A DNA stretch of 57,553 bases, taken from contig JAIYAP010000080.1 of the NCBI GenBank assembly GCA_027488935.1, positions 1 through 57,553 on the forward strand, written 5' to 3'. The position numbers and the translations under genes were made by a program. The notes beneath the pieces are model-generated. The model did not search any database, was not told the origin of the DNA, and saw only the letters and a list, made by a program, of their open reading frames with translations. Positions 39,998 through 51,130 of this stretch are shown here, piece by piece (the stretch's first letter is position 1; each line of letters opens with the position of its first letter). This DNA comes from Saprospiraceae bacterium. GTDB lineage: Bacteria > Bacteroidota > Bacteroidia > Chitinophagales > Saprospiraceae.

Positions 39998-41893
39998 CTA
40001 ATACGGAGTACAAGTCTCACAATATTTTTCCTTTAACTCGGGATAATCTAGCAGTTGCATCCCAGCACCACCTTTATCATTGGGCAAAAAGAAATTACAA
40101 AATCTTTTTGGATTCAGATTAATTGCATTTAAAATGGAACTTTTAAAATTTTTAGACTTATAGTTGTCCGGGTGGTAGAACTGTAAATTAACATAATAAA
40201 AAACCAGATCTTCGTTCACATCAATTTGACCAATTCTTGGTTGTACTATCTCTTCCGCCCAATCAGCATGTGAATAGTAGGTAAAGTACTTGGCCAGGGA
40301 AAATATATCCTCATCGTTTAGCGCTATTTCATAATAAAGTGTCCGGATATAGTACAAGGAGGTATCCTTATCTTCATAATTAAATTGCGCCATGTCTTCT
40401 TCGCACTTTAAAATATTGTAGTTTATGAGCAATCTCTTAACCAGCGCATTATCAATATTTTGACCAGGAAGTTCTAATATTTCTTTCAGTAATATTTCCT
40501 GAATGGTTGAATCTTCGCCATTTTTCCACATAAAAAACCGTAATGCACAAATATTATAATTTATTTTTCCGTTCTGAGGATCGAGTTTTTGGATCTCTAA
40601 AAAATGCACTAAGGCTTCATATTCCGTAGTAGACTTTAAAAAATACTTATAAACTTCCCGATCGCTTAATAAAGTAGAAAAGGCTTTCGTTTTGGGCACT
40701 TCTGTTTTGTCTAAATAGTTGATTGGCAATTTATTATCCATAATTCGGGATAAAATTTCCTTCTGAATTTCTGCGGCCTTCGTTGTTTTTTTGTTGGAAA
40801 CCGCAGTTTTAAAATCTGCGAGTAATTGATTGTCACTTTTTGAAGCAACGGGTGACTTCGTTTCAATGTACATTTCAACAATTGCCTTTCTTTCTTTGGA
40901 TAAAATAGGTTCCAGGGTGTTTAAAATAGACTTATCGGTCAATTTTTGCTTAATTTCCAGTTTTGATAGTTCTTTAAAGTTGGAAAAACCTGTATCTTCT
41001 ATATCTTTAAAAAAATCAAGCCAGTTTTCAGCCGTAATGATTTTAACACGTGGCAGCTTGGGTTGATCCTTTTTCAATGCATCCAGCACCATACTTGCGC
41101 GCTTGTCCATTAAACCCTTATTTACCTTTTCTGAGCCATCCACTGATGAATAAGCTCGGATTTCAACCTCTTTGATCGAATATTTTTGAATGTCCATCGC
41201 ATCAAAAAATTTGGCAAGATATGCTTTGTCAAAACGCACGCTCCCTTTTTCAAAAGCAATTTCAAATTTGATCTTTTTTGAATAGATGAAAAAATCTTGA
41301 ATACTATCGGAGGATATTTTATTATTCAAAATTACCGTATCAGCAAACAAACCCATGGGTAGTAATTCCCACACATTTCTATCTATGTTTACAAAATTAG
41401 TATAATAACATATATCATTCCCGATAACAATGATCAAATTACCTTCCAATTGTTTTCTCTTTAAATCAGATGGCACTTGCCCAATTTTTATCTTTACTTC
41501 CCCATCGGCTAACTCATCATTGTTTTTAATTAAATCTTTCAGATAGGTTGGACGGATAACTTTCCCTTTTGGCAGCGCACTGCTATTACTTTTTCGGGAT
41601 GTAATATTGCACGTATACTTGTCTTTAGAAACCAAATCAACGGCAACGCCATAGGAATTGTCTTTAAATATTTTTTCGAACCATAATTTGTTATTCATTG
41701 AAAAATAGACACTACCATCATCCTCAATATCTATCCCAAATAATACCTCAATTGGCTTATTTGAAATTAATACATTAAGAATTTTAGCGGGTTTTTCTGC
41801 TCTTGCATCGACAAGATTAAAAGGTAGTTGGGTAAATATTGGATTCGTTACGATTAAAAATAAAATTGAGAGGATCGATGCTTTGGTGCTCAT
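39998..41893 (-). CDS. Secreted protein of unknown function with OmpA-like and TPR-like parts
   Basis: This 631-residue protein has a Sec signal peptide (ILSILFLIVTNPIFTQ). A beta-rich N-terminal part is followed at about 230-290 by a stretch with OmpA-C-like features: FEKGSVRFDKAYLAKFFDAM, then VEIRAYSSVDGSEKVNKGL and DKRASMVLDALK. The remaining 340 residues are alpha-helical with TPR-like periodicity (YEALVHFLEIQKLDPQNGK). A Cys pair ends the protein (YCETCTPY). The OmpA part might hold peptidoglycan, but key residues are partly different. AT-rich; ends 3 bases from the regulator gene. Confidence 0.65.
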   Translation of the reverse strand: MSTKASILSILFLIVTNPIFTQLPFNLVDARAEKPAKILNVLISNKPIEVLFGIDIEDDGSVYFSMNNKLWFEKIFKDNSYGVAVDLVSKDKYTCNITSRKSNSSALPKGKVIRPTYLKDLIKNNDELADGEVKIKIGQVPSDLKRKQLEGNLIIVIGNDICYYTNFVNIDRNVWELLPMGLFADTVILNNKISSDSIQDFFIYSKKIKFEIAFEKGSVRFDKAYLAKFFDAMDIQKYSIKEVEIRAYSSVDGSEKVNKGLMDKRASMVLDALKKDQPKLPRVKIITAENWLDFFKDIEDTGFSNFKELSKLEIKQKLTDKSILNTLEPILSKERKAIVEMYIETKSPVASKSDNQLLADFKTAVSNKKTTKAAEIQKEILSRIMDNKLPINYLDKTEVPKTKAFSTLLSDREVYKYFLKSTTEYEALVHFLEIQKLDPQNGKINYNICALRFFMWKNGEDSTIQEILLKEILELPGQNIDNALVKRLLINYNILKCEEDMAQFNYEDKDTSLYYIRTLYYEIALNDEDIFSLAKYFTYYSHADWAEEIVQPRIGQIDVNEDLVFYYVNLQFYHPDNYKSKNFKSSILNAINLNPKRFCNFFLPNDKGGAGMQLLDYPELKEKYCETCTPY

Positions 41894-42002
41894 ACTAAAT
41901 TATTTTAACTCATAAAGATGTGACTGAAAGCCCAAAAATAAGGGATTCTATCTTAAATAAAAGGCAATAGCCTATGTCCCACATATTTAAGACCAATTTA
42001 AT

Positions 42003-42031
42003 AAAAAAAGGTGGCCCGAAACCGGACCACC
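42003..42031 (-). terminator. katG: Rho-independent terminator of katG
   Basis: On the minus strand GGTGGTCCG (42031-42023) pairs with CGGGCCACC (42018-42010), with one G-T pair, around a 4-base GTTT loop, and is followed by a run of seven T. It lies about 40 bases after the katG stop codon. Confidence 0.75.
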
Positions 42032-42069
42032 CATAATTTATAACGAAAATTTCAAAAAATCTCCTAAAA

Positions 42070-44319
<2,250 letters not shown>

Positions 44320-44328
44320 TTACAAGTG

Positions 44329-44336
44329 CAAAATTA
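44329..44336 (-). promoter_or_regulatory. katG: -7 promoter element of katG
   Basis: The minus strand reads TAATTTTG, an exact TAnnTTTG match, 40 bases before the katG ATG. TTTG at 44363-44360 is 23 bases upstream and may be the -33 element with a slightly long spacer. Confidence 0.55.
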
Positions 44337-44337
44337 A

Positions 44338-44401
44338 GATAAATATCGTCTTTGAAAATCAAATTTTGATAGATATTATCTATTGATTGATAGGTGCTAT
44401 C
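44338..44401. promoter_or_regulatory. Three GATA-type palindromes in the katG promoter, candidate operators
   Basis: ATAGATATTATCTAT (44369-44383) is a perfect palindrome around one base. GATAAATATC (44338-44347) touches the -7 element and GATAGGTGCTATC (44389-44401) is a 5-base-arm inverted repeat. All three share GATA...TATC. They cover the core promoter and 50 bases upstream, where a peroxide regulator (PerR/Fur or OxyR type) would act. The sequence does not match the PerR box well, so the protein is unknown. Confidence 0.5.
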
Positions 44402-44417
44402 CAGCCACAAACAAAGA

Positions 44418-45089
44418 TTATCGTATGAAAAAAAACGCTAATCCAACTTGAGTATTCAGCACTTGGACCCGGCTAGTGTTTAGAAGACCTTTTGTTTGAT
44501 TGATGACGGCCTCAACATTGGGTGCATATAAATAAGGCGTATATCCAATTCCCAAAAAGGGCGCTATGGAATATTTGTTATTTAATCTGAGGCTGTAGCC
44601 TAATTTTACATCAATATTACCACCAATTCCATATGCTTTAGATCTTGCATTGTCATATTCAAATGGTTCAAAATTTATTCTTTTAAACAATGTACAGGAA
44701 CTTGCAGAAACGGTCAGATCGGTATACAATCCTTTTAAAATTGCAGCATAATTGAAATGAATAATGTATCCAAAATTTATAAAATGAAGATTTAAGGTAC
44801 TTTGAATTGGGTCGGGTCCGACGGAGCTTTGATAAAAGCCATAGGTTAACTGCAGTCCTTGGTTAAAATGTTTGGTTGGTCTGAAAAAATAATTTAAAGA
44901 TGCTTTTATACCAAACTTTATTAATGGCTGCTTTTGATTAACAAATGGTCGACTAAAATTATAAGTCTTGATCGCTCTATCCCATTGAGTGACATTTAAG
45001 TAATCTCCGGAAAGATTTACTTGCCAGGCTTGGGCTATACCGTGTTTATAAAAACAAAGAACGAATATAATGCAAATTAAATACTTCAT
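44418..45089 (-). CDS. Outer-membrane beta-barrel-like protein of unknown function
   Basis: The 223-residue protein has signal peptide MKYLICIIFVLCFYKHGIAQ. About eight amphipathic strands can be recognised (LIKFGIKASLNYFFRP, GLQLTYGFYQSSV, NFGYIIHFNYAAI, GGNIDVKLGYSLRL, YSIAPFLGIGYTPYLYA), and the last residues QVGLAFFFIR end in an aromatic-rich strand, as in outer-membrane porin-like barrels. The start ATG overlaps the amine oxidase stop as TAATG, so the two are translationally coupled. The function is not known. Confidence 0.65.
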   Translation of the reverse strand: MKYLICIIFVLCFYKHGIAQAWQVNLSGDYLNVTQWDRAIKTYNFSRPFVNQKQPLIKFGIKASLNYFFRPTKHFNQGLQLTYGFYQSSVGPDPIQSTLNLHFINFGYIIHFNYAAILKGLYTDLTVSASSCTLFKRINFEPFEYDNARSKAYGIGGNIDVKLGYSLRLNNKYSIAPFLGIGYTPYLYAPNVEAVINQTKGLLNTSRVQVLNTQVGLAFFFIR

Positions 45090-46426
45090 TATTGGGCGCC
45101 TTTTAAAATATCAATAACTGCTTTATAACCAGTTTCAATTGCGCCATGTACAGTTTGATGGTGCCCATTAAGATTCATTGCCTCTCCGGCGAAAAACAGT
45201 TTGTTATCAATAGATTGAGCAGCAGTTGTCCGGGCATTACCCATCCCAACGGTACTATAAGAATAAGCACCTCTGATAAAAGGGTTAGTGGTCCAGTTTT
45301 GAACAAATGAAGCGACAAATGAAGTGGTGGCTTTTCCATCATACATTGAGTCCAATTCCTTCAACAAGGCGGCTGTAATCGCCGCATCACTTCCGAGGGC
45401 ACTTAGCGCTGCGGCCTGGTCGCCCATAATAAAAGCTAGTAAAATATTGTCTTTACCCACTTTACCTACGCTTTCATCTGCGTAAGCAGCGCAAATGCTA
45501 CCCCCAATAATGTTTTCATCAAAAAACTTAGTACTAAATTTCAGAAAGACCTTCATCCCAGGATCCATTCCTATTTTTGAAAATGCACCTGTTTTTTCTG
45601 CACTGAGTTTTGGCAAAAAAGTAATTTCGCCAGATTTAAGGATCGTAATTGGCACTGTTATAATTACCTTATCTGCCTGATAAATATTATTTTTAGTATC
45701 TGTCACCACAACAGAAGACTGTACATAATCAATTTTAGTAACAATGGTATTGAGTTGTATTTTATCTTTTACTTTGACGGCAATTTGTTGGTCAATCAGG
45801 TCAAAATAGGTGACTTGGAATTTAAAATCATCATCACCGGAATTCCAGTTTTCTGATTCCAAGTTATTATGATAAACAGAAAGGTGTGCGGCTGCAGCCC
45901 CTTGATCGCCAGCAATATTCTCCACAATATATTTGTATGAACTGTCAAGCCCTTTTTGCATAGCATATTCTTGATAAGAAACATCCGGCAAGTTATCTTT
46001 TTCAAAAATATCAACACTTTTGGGTAATGTTTCAACTAGTTGATTATTGAACCAATATTTTTGCTTACTATCGTCTAGTGTAATTGCCGTTTTAGTCCTT
46101 TTAATTAAATCGCCAAGAATATTATTTTGTCCATGCAGCCATTGGGCTCCCAGATCAATCGGGAAATTTGCAAAATCGTTTACTGCTTCCAGTCTTCCCC
46201 CATATCTAGGTGATGCTTCTAAAATTTGAAAGTCAATCCCTTTTGATTTTAGGACATAAGCCGCATAAAGTCCTGCTGCACCTGCGCCAATAATTAGTAC
46301 ATTTCCTTTGAAATTTAAATTTTCAAATAAAACTTCTTTTTTGCACGCATAAACAAACCAAGAAGGTAGAAATAGGCCCCCAATTACTGGCAAAGTTGTT
46401 TTCTTTATAAAATGTCTTCTATTCAT
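45089..46426 (-). CDS. Flavin amine oxidase family protein, exported with twin-arginine leader
   Basis: From the ATG at 46426 the 445-residue product starts MNRRHFIKKTTLP. This contains the twin-arginine pattern RRHFIKK followed by a hydrophobic stretch and a Cys (WFVYAC), so Tat export, perhaps as a lipoprotein, is likely. The FAD motif is VLIIGAGAAGLYAAYVLKSK, followed by GGRLEAV; the C-terminal FAD loop is LFFAGEAMNLNGHHQTVHGA. It is similar to monoamine or polyamine oxidases; the substrate is open. The gene is coupled to a barrel protein. The longer frame begins with TTG at 46441 and is less likely. Confidence 0.85.
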   Translation of the reverse strand: MNRRHFIKKTTLPVIGGLFLPSWFVYACKKEVLFENLNFKGNVLIIGAGAAGLYAAYVLKSKGIDFQILEASPRYGGRLEAVNDFANFPIDLGAQWLHGQNNILGDLIKRTKTAITLDDSKQKYWFNNQLVETLPKSVDIFEKDNLPDVSYQEYAMQKGLDSSYKYIVENIAGDQGAAAAHLSVYHNNLESENWNSGDDDFKFQVTYFDLIDQQIAVKVKDKIQLNTIVTKIDYVQSSVVVTDTKNNIYQADKVIITVPITILKSGEITFLPKLSAEKTGAFSKIGMDPGMKVFLKFSTKFFDENIIGGSICAAYADESVGKVGKDNILLAFIMGDQAAALSALGSDAAITAALLKELDSMYDGKATTSFVASFVQNWTTNPFIRGAYSYSTVGMGNARTTAAQSIDNKLFFAGEAMNLNGHHQTVHGAIETGYKAVIDILKGAQ

Positions 46427-46541
46427 TTTTAGTGACTTCAAAGAATAATTGTTTTGCTTAAATGCCTAGAAAATGCCTTTCAATTCGAAAAATGGGCGTT
46501 TTACTTTCAATCCCTCCCAATTGAATCTCTAGTTATTGCGG

Positions 46542-46549
46542 CAAAACTA
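46542..46549 (-). promoter_or_regulatory. -7 promoter element upstream of the amine oxidase gene
   Basis: The minus strand reads TAGTTTTG, an exact TAnnTTTG match, about 115 bases before the ATG at 46426. No -33 element is clear. Confidence 0.4.
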
Positions 46550-46711
46550 CGTCTTTCCTTTTACAGCATGATACAATTATACTAAACGCCGCCTGAAAGG
46601 CTGCATTCATTGTCATGCTGAGCGCTGATTGTCAATGATTTAGGCCGAAGGCCATGCACAAAACAATACAGCGCGAAGTATATATCCACCCTGCAAATCC
46701 AAACAGCAGTA

Positions 46712-47281
46712 TCAAACCCATAACGCGCCCCGAAACCCCCGTGCTGCGTAATAACTCGATGCACCATTATGGTAAACAAACACATGATTATACCGCCGGT
46801 CGCAAAACAGCGCACCGTCCAGTTTTCGGATTGCCGCCGGCGTTTGTACCCAACTCGACGTTTTTGTGTCAAAATTGCCCAATTCCTGCAAGGCTCGGTA
46901 TTGCACCTCGGTTAAAAGTTCAATGCCCATTTCCGCGGCCATGTCAATCACCGTATTTTCCGGCTTGAATTCTTTCCTGGCTTCATGCGCTTCCCGGTCG
47001 AAACAAAGGCTTCTGCGGCCTTTCGGACTTTCGGCAGCACAATCATAAAAAACGAAAGCGTCCTTTTCCGGATCATAGCCAACTACATCCGGTTCACCGC
47101 CCGTGTTTTCCATGGCTTGGAGCGACCACAGTTTTGCAGCGTTTGCATCCAATTTGGCTTGTACATCGGCCCATACAAGCCCTATATGGCGTTGTTTGTT
47201 TTTATGAAAACGGTCCTGTAAGATTTTGAGCAGGGCTTCCCGTTCGGCCGGTGCTAGTTCCGTTTTGTGTTCGGTTGTCAT
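46712..47281 (-). CDS. DUF4256-family protein
   Basis: This 189-residue soluble protein has the DUF4256 signature throughout: LLKILQDRFHKNKQRHIGLV, VGYDPEKDAFVFYDCAAESP, GRRSLCFDREA and GIELLTEVQYRALQELGNFD, ending in CDRRYNHVFVYHNGASSYYA and GFRGALWV. The function is unknown; the many conserved aromatic and charged residues suggest an enzyme or a ligand-binding domain. No neighbour shares a theme. It is probably a single-gene unit, since the closest upstream gene (47478) ends about 200 bases away behind a likely terminator. Confidence 0.85.
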   Translation of the reverse strand: MTTEHKTELAPAEREALLKILQDRFHKNKQRHIGLVWADVQAKLDANAAKLWSLQAMENTGGEPDVVGYDPEKDAFVFYDCAAESPKGRRSLCFDREAHEARKEFKPENTVIDMAAEMGIELLTEVQYRALQELGNFDTKTSSWVQTPAAIRKLDGALFCDRRYNHVFVYHNGASSYYAARGFRGALWV

Positions 47282-47377
47282 TTTTATTGATTTTTCGCCT
47301 TATTTATCTTTGCAAAGATGAGAAAATCAACAAAATATTTGCTAACATTAAGCGCTACCGCAATGTAAAATAAAAGA

Positions 47378-47402
47378 GGCCACCTCATTGAAAGAGGTAA
47401 CC
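47378..47402 (-). terminator. Probable terminator after the DUF2383 gene
   Basis: On the minus strand GGTTACCTC and GAGGTGGCC form a stem (7 of 9 pairs) around TTTCAAT, followed by TCTTTTATTTT. It lies about 75 bases after the stop codon of the gene at 47478-47936. Confidence 0.5.
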
Positions 47403-47477
47403 CCAAAGTATTACTTGTTGAAATCGCATTTGAAATTTCCTAAAATCATTCAGATAACGGCAAAATCAGCATAGTCC

Positions 47478-47936
47478 TTATGCCACCGGAATCGAATCCA
47501 GCAAAGATTTTACCTTATCATGGTCGGCCTTCAACAATTTGTGCTGCGCGCTAAGCATCGCAATTTGAGTTGGGTTCAAGTATTCTGAATCTTTGTCAAG
47601 GGCATTTTCATAGGTTGCCTTTGCTACATCCTCCCCATATTCGCAAGAGTCTAAAATTGTCTTGCGGTCTTTTCCCATAAAGGTGGTTTTTACATCCATC
47701 CAAACCCGGAAAAATTTGCCCGTTAGTTTGGTACTCTCTGTAGGCGTGCCACCCAGTTCAATTACTTCTGCCCACAACTCCTTGTTGCAATGCTGGCTTG
47801 TTTTGGCCAGTTCGTTGAAAAAATTTTTTAAATCGTTTTCGTCTGTTTCGTTTGAAGCGGTCTGGTACCCTTCCAATCTGTCGTTGTTAATCTGAATGAG
47901 CGTGTTAAGCACATCAATCGTTTTTTGATTGTCCAT
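47478..47936 (-). CDS. PA2169-family (DUF2383) four-helix-bundle protein
   Basis: This 152-residue helical protein has the PA2169/DUF2383 pattern: TIDVLNTLIQINNDRLEGYQ, LKNFFNELAKTSQHCNKEL, GRT-like GGTPTESTKLTGKFFRVWMD, DRKTILDSCEYGEDVAKATY and QIAMLSAQHKLLKADHDKVK. The placement of Glu and His (QHCNKELW, SAQHKLLKADHD) resembles a ferritin-like di-metal site. The function is unknown; homologues are often stress-induced. An exact -7 element, TACTTTTG (minus), lies at 48045-48038, about 100 bases upstream. Confidence 0.85.
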   Translation of the reverse strand: MDNQKTIDVLNTLIQINNDRLEGYQTASNETDENDLKNFFNELAKTSQHCNKELWAEVIELGGTPTESTKLTGKFFRVWMDVKTTFMGKDRKTILDSCEYGEDVAKATYENALDKDSEYLNPTQIAMLSAQHKLLKADHDKVKSLLDSIPVA

Positions 47937-48037
47937 TATTCTTGTTGTTAAAGTGTTTATTTACAGGACATTAGTGCATCTGACCACCAGTAGGTTACAT
48001 CAGGTTCGTGCACAATGCAGTAAGCCTTGTACACTTA

Positions 48038-48045
48038 CAAAAGTA
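48038..48045 (-). promoter_or_regulatory. -7 promoter element of the DUF2383 gene
   Basis: The minus strand reads TACTTTTG, an exact TAnnTTTG match, 102 bases before the ATG at 47936, implying a leader of roughly 95 bases. Confidence 0.45.
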
Positions 48046-48200
48046 CCGTTCACAAGGATTTTCGATATTACACAATTGCACAAAATAGTTACATAATTCA
48101 CGCTATTCAAACCTACAAATTATGATAAATGCACATTGGAGATTAAAACTAAACGCCTTACATCTCAAAAAGAACAGGTGCTACTTTTCAAGTCTAGTCC

Positions 48201-49226
48201 TTAAGCCAAAAACACCCGTTGCGCCAGCCGTTGCCCAGCATGTTCATCGTGGGTAGGCAGGTAAATTGTCTTCCGCTGGCCAGCATATTCCAACAGATTT
48301 TTATAGGTCTGCCGCGTTTTTTGATAGTCCGCATTTACGCCAGCCAATTCGCTTTTTATAACTTGTTCCTGGTTGTAAGAACTGTCGCCCGCAAAAATGA
48401 TATCAAAATCGTCTGTTTTAAACAAAATGGAACTATGTCCGTGTGTATGCCCCGGCGTAGGAATGTACAACAAATCCTCGGATGCAGTAATCGGATACGC
48501 CTCATCGAAAACATTGATTCTGTTGGATTTATATTTAACTTTATTGGGCTTAAACCAGCTGGGAAAAGTGCTTGGCATATTGTTGTTCGGATGATTGAAT
48601 TCATAATCACCCACAATGATTTCCTGTTTGGGGAAAAACTTTAACCCGTCGGTGTGATCGAGGTGCAGGTGGGTTAATGCGACTAATTTGACGTCTTCGA
48701 GTTTCAAGTTTACCTTATCAAACTGATAGTTCAATTCATCTTGAGGTGCGATATCAAATTTACAAGCATGTTTAAACTGAAATCTTATAAATCCGCTTTC
48801 TTTAGCAAGATAGGTATCCAAGTCTTTTATCCCGGCATTTTCGCCCGTGTCTATGACCAATAAGCCTTCTGGATGTTCTATCACCCAAACCCAAATGGGT
48901 AAGTAATCGGTGTAATGCTGGTCTAAAAGGATATTTAATTTGGCTAATTCTCCAAAGCCTTTTTTCGTTCTAAAATTTGTTTTTACTGCAACCGTTCCGG
49001 TACATAAAGCGTGGATTTTCACATCATTACCCTTTAATTTTACGGTAGTGGTAACGTTTTGGTAGCTTGGAATCGATTTCATGTTGTTGCTTTTTTGAAA
49101 AGGTAAGATGGATGGGTTTGAAAGGGTAGAAGGGGTTGCCAGCAGTTGATTGTTGAGCAAACTGGTTCCAGCGATGGTTAATGCTGTGAATTTGGCGGCG
49201 TCTGTAAGAAATTTTCTTCGTTCCAT
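48201..49226 (-). CDS. Exported MBL-fold metallohydrolase (lactonase-like)
   Basis: The 341-residue protein begins MERRKFLTDAAKFTALTIAG, a twin-arginine-type leader. The metallo-beta-lactamase fold is complete: VIDTGENAG, LTHLHLDHTDG (about 184-194), TPGHTHGHSS, IFAGDSSYN and YLPTHDEHAGQRL, giving a two-metal site. Overall features resemble N-acyl-homoserine lactonase-like (AttM/AiiA) branches, but the substrate is not determined by this. It is preceded on the same strand by the Crp/Fnr-type regulator gene (gap 81 bases). Confidence 0.82.
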   Translation of the reverse strand: MERRKFLTDAAKFTALTIAGTSLLNNQLLATPSTLSNPSILPFQKSNNMKSIPSYQNVTTTVKLKGNDVKIHALCTGTVAVKTNFRTKKGFGELAKLNILLDQHYTDYLPIWVWVIEHPEGLLVIDTGENAGIKDLDTYLAKESGFIRFQFKHACKFDIAPQDELNYQFDKVNLKLEDVKLVALTHLHLDHTDGLKFFPKQEIIVGDYEFNHPNNNMPSTFPSWFKPNKVKYKSNRINVFDEAYPITASEDLLYIPTPGHTHGHSSILFKTDDFDIIFAGDSSYNQEQVIKSELAGVNADYQKTRQTYKNLLEYAGQRKTIYLPTHDEHAGQRLAQRVFLA

Positions 49227-49307
49227 TGTTTAATTGTTGAATGATGGAACAAAAGTATGGTGGCCTTACAGACCGAAACGATAACAAAAGATAAGAAGTG
49301 AAAGAGG

Positions 49308-49886
49308 TTACTTTTTTGCAACCCGATTTCGGATGCGGCTCAAGGAAACCGGTGTAATCCCTAAATACGTGGCGATTTGATGCTGCGGAACTCGATGGAG
49401 TAATTCCGGCCTTTCTTTTAATAAATTCAAGTACCGTTCTTCCGGACTATCCAAAATTTGGGCGGTAAATAATTCATGCAGGGAAACAAACCGTTCTTCC
49501 AATACTTTCCGCACAAACTCATTCATTTTTGGGAACTCTATAAATAATGCCTGCAACGCTTTGTACGAAATCGCAAGGACCTGGCAGTCTTCTATCGTTT
49601 CAATGGCATGTCTGCTGGTTTTTTGGGTAATAAAACTGTCGTACGCGCCAGCAAACATTTTTTCTGTAAAAAAGTACGCGGAAACATCAACCCCATCTTT
49701 TTCGTAAAAAAGCCGGATGCAGCCGTTCAAGATAAAATACACCTCCTTTGCCGTTGACCCTGCCTCTAGGAGTGTAGTTTTCTTTTTAAAATTTTTGGGC
49801 TCAAAATATTGTAATACAATACCTATTTCAAGGTCAGTAAAGCCCGTCATTTGTTTTATTGCTTGCAGGATATCTTTTGGCACCAT
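49308..49886 (-). CDS. Crp/Fnr-family transcriptional regulator
   Basis: The 192-residue protein has a cyclic-nucleotide-binding-like domain (AGSTAKEVYFILNGCIRLFY, VSAYFFTEKMFAG) and a short C-terminal helix-turn-helix (RVPQHQIATYLGITPVSLSR). Ligand residues of cAMP-binding CRP are not preserved, and no Fe-S cysteines of FNR are seen; such short Bacteroidota members have unknown signals. It lies between the MBL hydrolase (same strand) and the divergent alcohol dehydrogenase at 50078, so either could be a target. Confidence 0.85.
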   Translation of the reverse strand: MVPKDILQAIKQMTGFTDLEIGIVLQYFEPKNFKKKTTLLEAGSTAKEVYFILNGCIRLFYEKDGVDVSAYFFTEKMFAGAYDSFITQKTSRHAIETIEDCQVLAISYKALQALFIEFPKMNEFVRKVLEERFVSLHELFTAQILDSPEERYLNLLKERPELLHRVPQHQIATYLGITPVSLSRIRNRVAKK

Positions 49887-50077
49887 CTTAAGCGGTCGTT
49901 TATCGTTGAAAGCAGGCGCTTGGGCGAGTTTCGAAGCTAAAATAAGTAGTTTTTTACTTCGATGAGGCTAATATTATCTTCTGTTTCTGTAAAATTGGTA
50001 GGAAATCCAGTAATTTATATAACAACTTGTTCATTTATTGCGCTGACCTTTGCGGCAGAAAACTAAAAAAATAAAAT

Positions 50078-51130
50078 ATGAATACTGTTAACGTAAAAGC
50101 GTTTGGTACCCCGGCAAAAGATGCCGACTTAAAACCAATGAACATTGCCCGCAGAAATGTAACGCCCAATGATGTTGAAATAGACATCTTGTATTGCGGC
50201 GTATGTCATTCCGACTTACATACTGCCCGAAACGATTGGGGTGGAACGATTTATCCTGCTGTTCCCGGCCATGAAATTATTGGCAGGGTTACGAAAATCG
50301 GGAATGAGATCACCAAATTTAAGGTAGGCGATTTGGTAGGAGTGGGCTGTTTGGTTGATTCTTGTCAAACTTGTAACAGCTGCAAGCAAGATTTGGAGCA
50401 ATATTGTTTGAATGGATTTACAGGCACCTACAACGGCAATGACAAACATTTGGGCGGACAAACGTTTGGCGGGTATTCGGAAAAAGTAATCGTTCGACAG
50501 GAGTTTGTCTTGCATATTCCAGAAAATTTAGATGCAGCGGCAGCAGCACCTTTATTATGTGCAGGTGTTACGACCTGGTCGCCCTTGAAACATTGGAATG
50601 TAAAAGCAGGCAGCAAAGTTGCAGTAGTTGGTTTGGGCGGTTTGGGCCACATGGCGATCAAACTTGCCAAAGGCTTGGGCGCATCGGTTACGTTGTTTTC
50701 CAGAACACCCGGAAAAATACAGGACGCGATAGACCTTGGCGCCGATGAGGTTGTGATCTCTACCGATGCTGACCAAATGAAAGCGGTACAAGGAAAGTTT
50801 GATTTGATTATTGATACCGTTCCTTCTATACATGATATCAATCCGTATGTAGCAACATTATCCATCAGCGGCACCTTGGTGATCGTGGGTTACCTAGGCG
50901 GATTGGATCCCGTTTTAAATACGGTGCCCATGATTTTAGGAAGAAAATCGGTGGCAGGTTCTGTAATTGGTGGCATTGCTGAAACGCAAGAAATGCTTGA
51001 TTTTTGTGGAAAACACAACATCGTTTCTGACATTGAAGTAATTAAGATCCAGGATATCAATGAAGCCTATGAACGAATGCTGAAAAGTGATGTGAAATAT
51101 CGGTTTGTGATTGATATGGCGAGTTTATAA
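50078..51130 (+). CDS. Zinc-dependent alcohol dehydrogenase (YahK/cinnamyl-type)
   Basis: The 350-residue medium-chain dehydrogenase has catalytic zinc ligands in YCGVCHSDLHTARNDWG and PAVPGHEIIGRV. A structural zinc lobe with four Cys is GCLVDSCQTCNSCKQDLEQY. The cofactor motif is VAVVGLGGLGHMAIKLAKG, and the overall pattern fits the YahK/AdhC cinnamyl-alcohol dehydrogenase group, which reduces broad aldehydes with NADPH. GACCTTTG at 50045-50052 is a likely -7 element. The 3' end overlaps the convergent hydrolase gene by six bases (51125-51130). Confidence 0.92.
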   Translation: MNTVNVKAFGTPAKDADLKPMNIARRNVTPNDVEIDILYCGVCHSDLHTARNDWGGTIYPAVPGHEIIGRVTKIGNEITKFKVGDLVGVGCLVDSCQTCNSCKQDLEQYCLNGFTGTYNGNDKHLGGQTFGGYSEKVIVRQEFVLHIPENLDAAAAAPLLCAGVTTWSPLKHWNVKAGSKVAVVGLGGLGHMAIKLAKGLGASVTLFSRTPGKIQDAIDLGADEVVISTDADQMKAVQGKFDLIIDTVPSIHDINPYVATLSISGTLVIVGYLGGLDPVLNTVPMILGRKSVAGSVIGGIAETQEMLDFCGKHNIVSDIEVIKIQDINEAYERMLKSDVKYRFVIDMASL

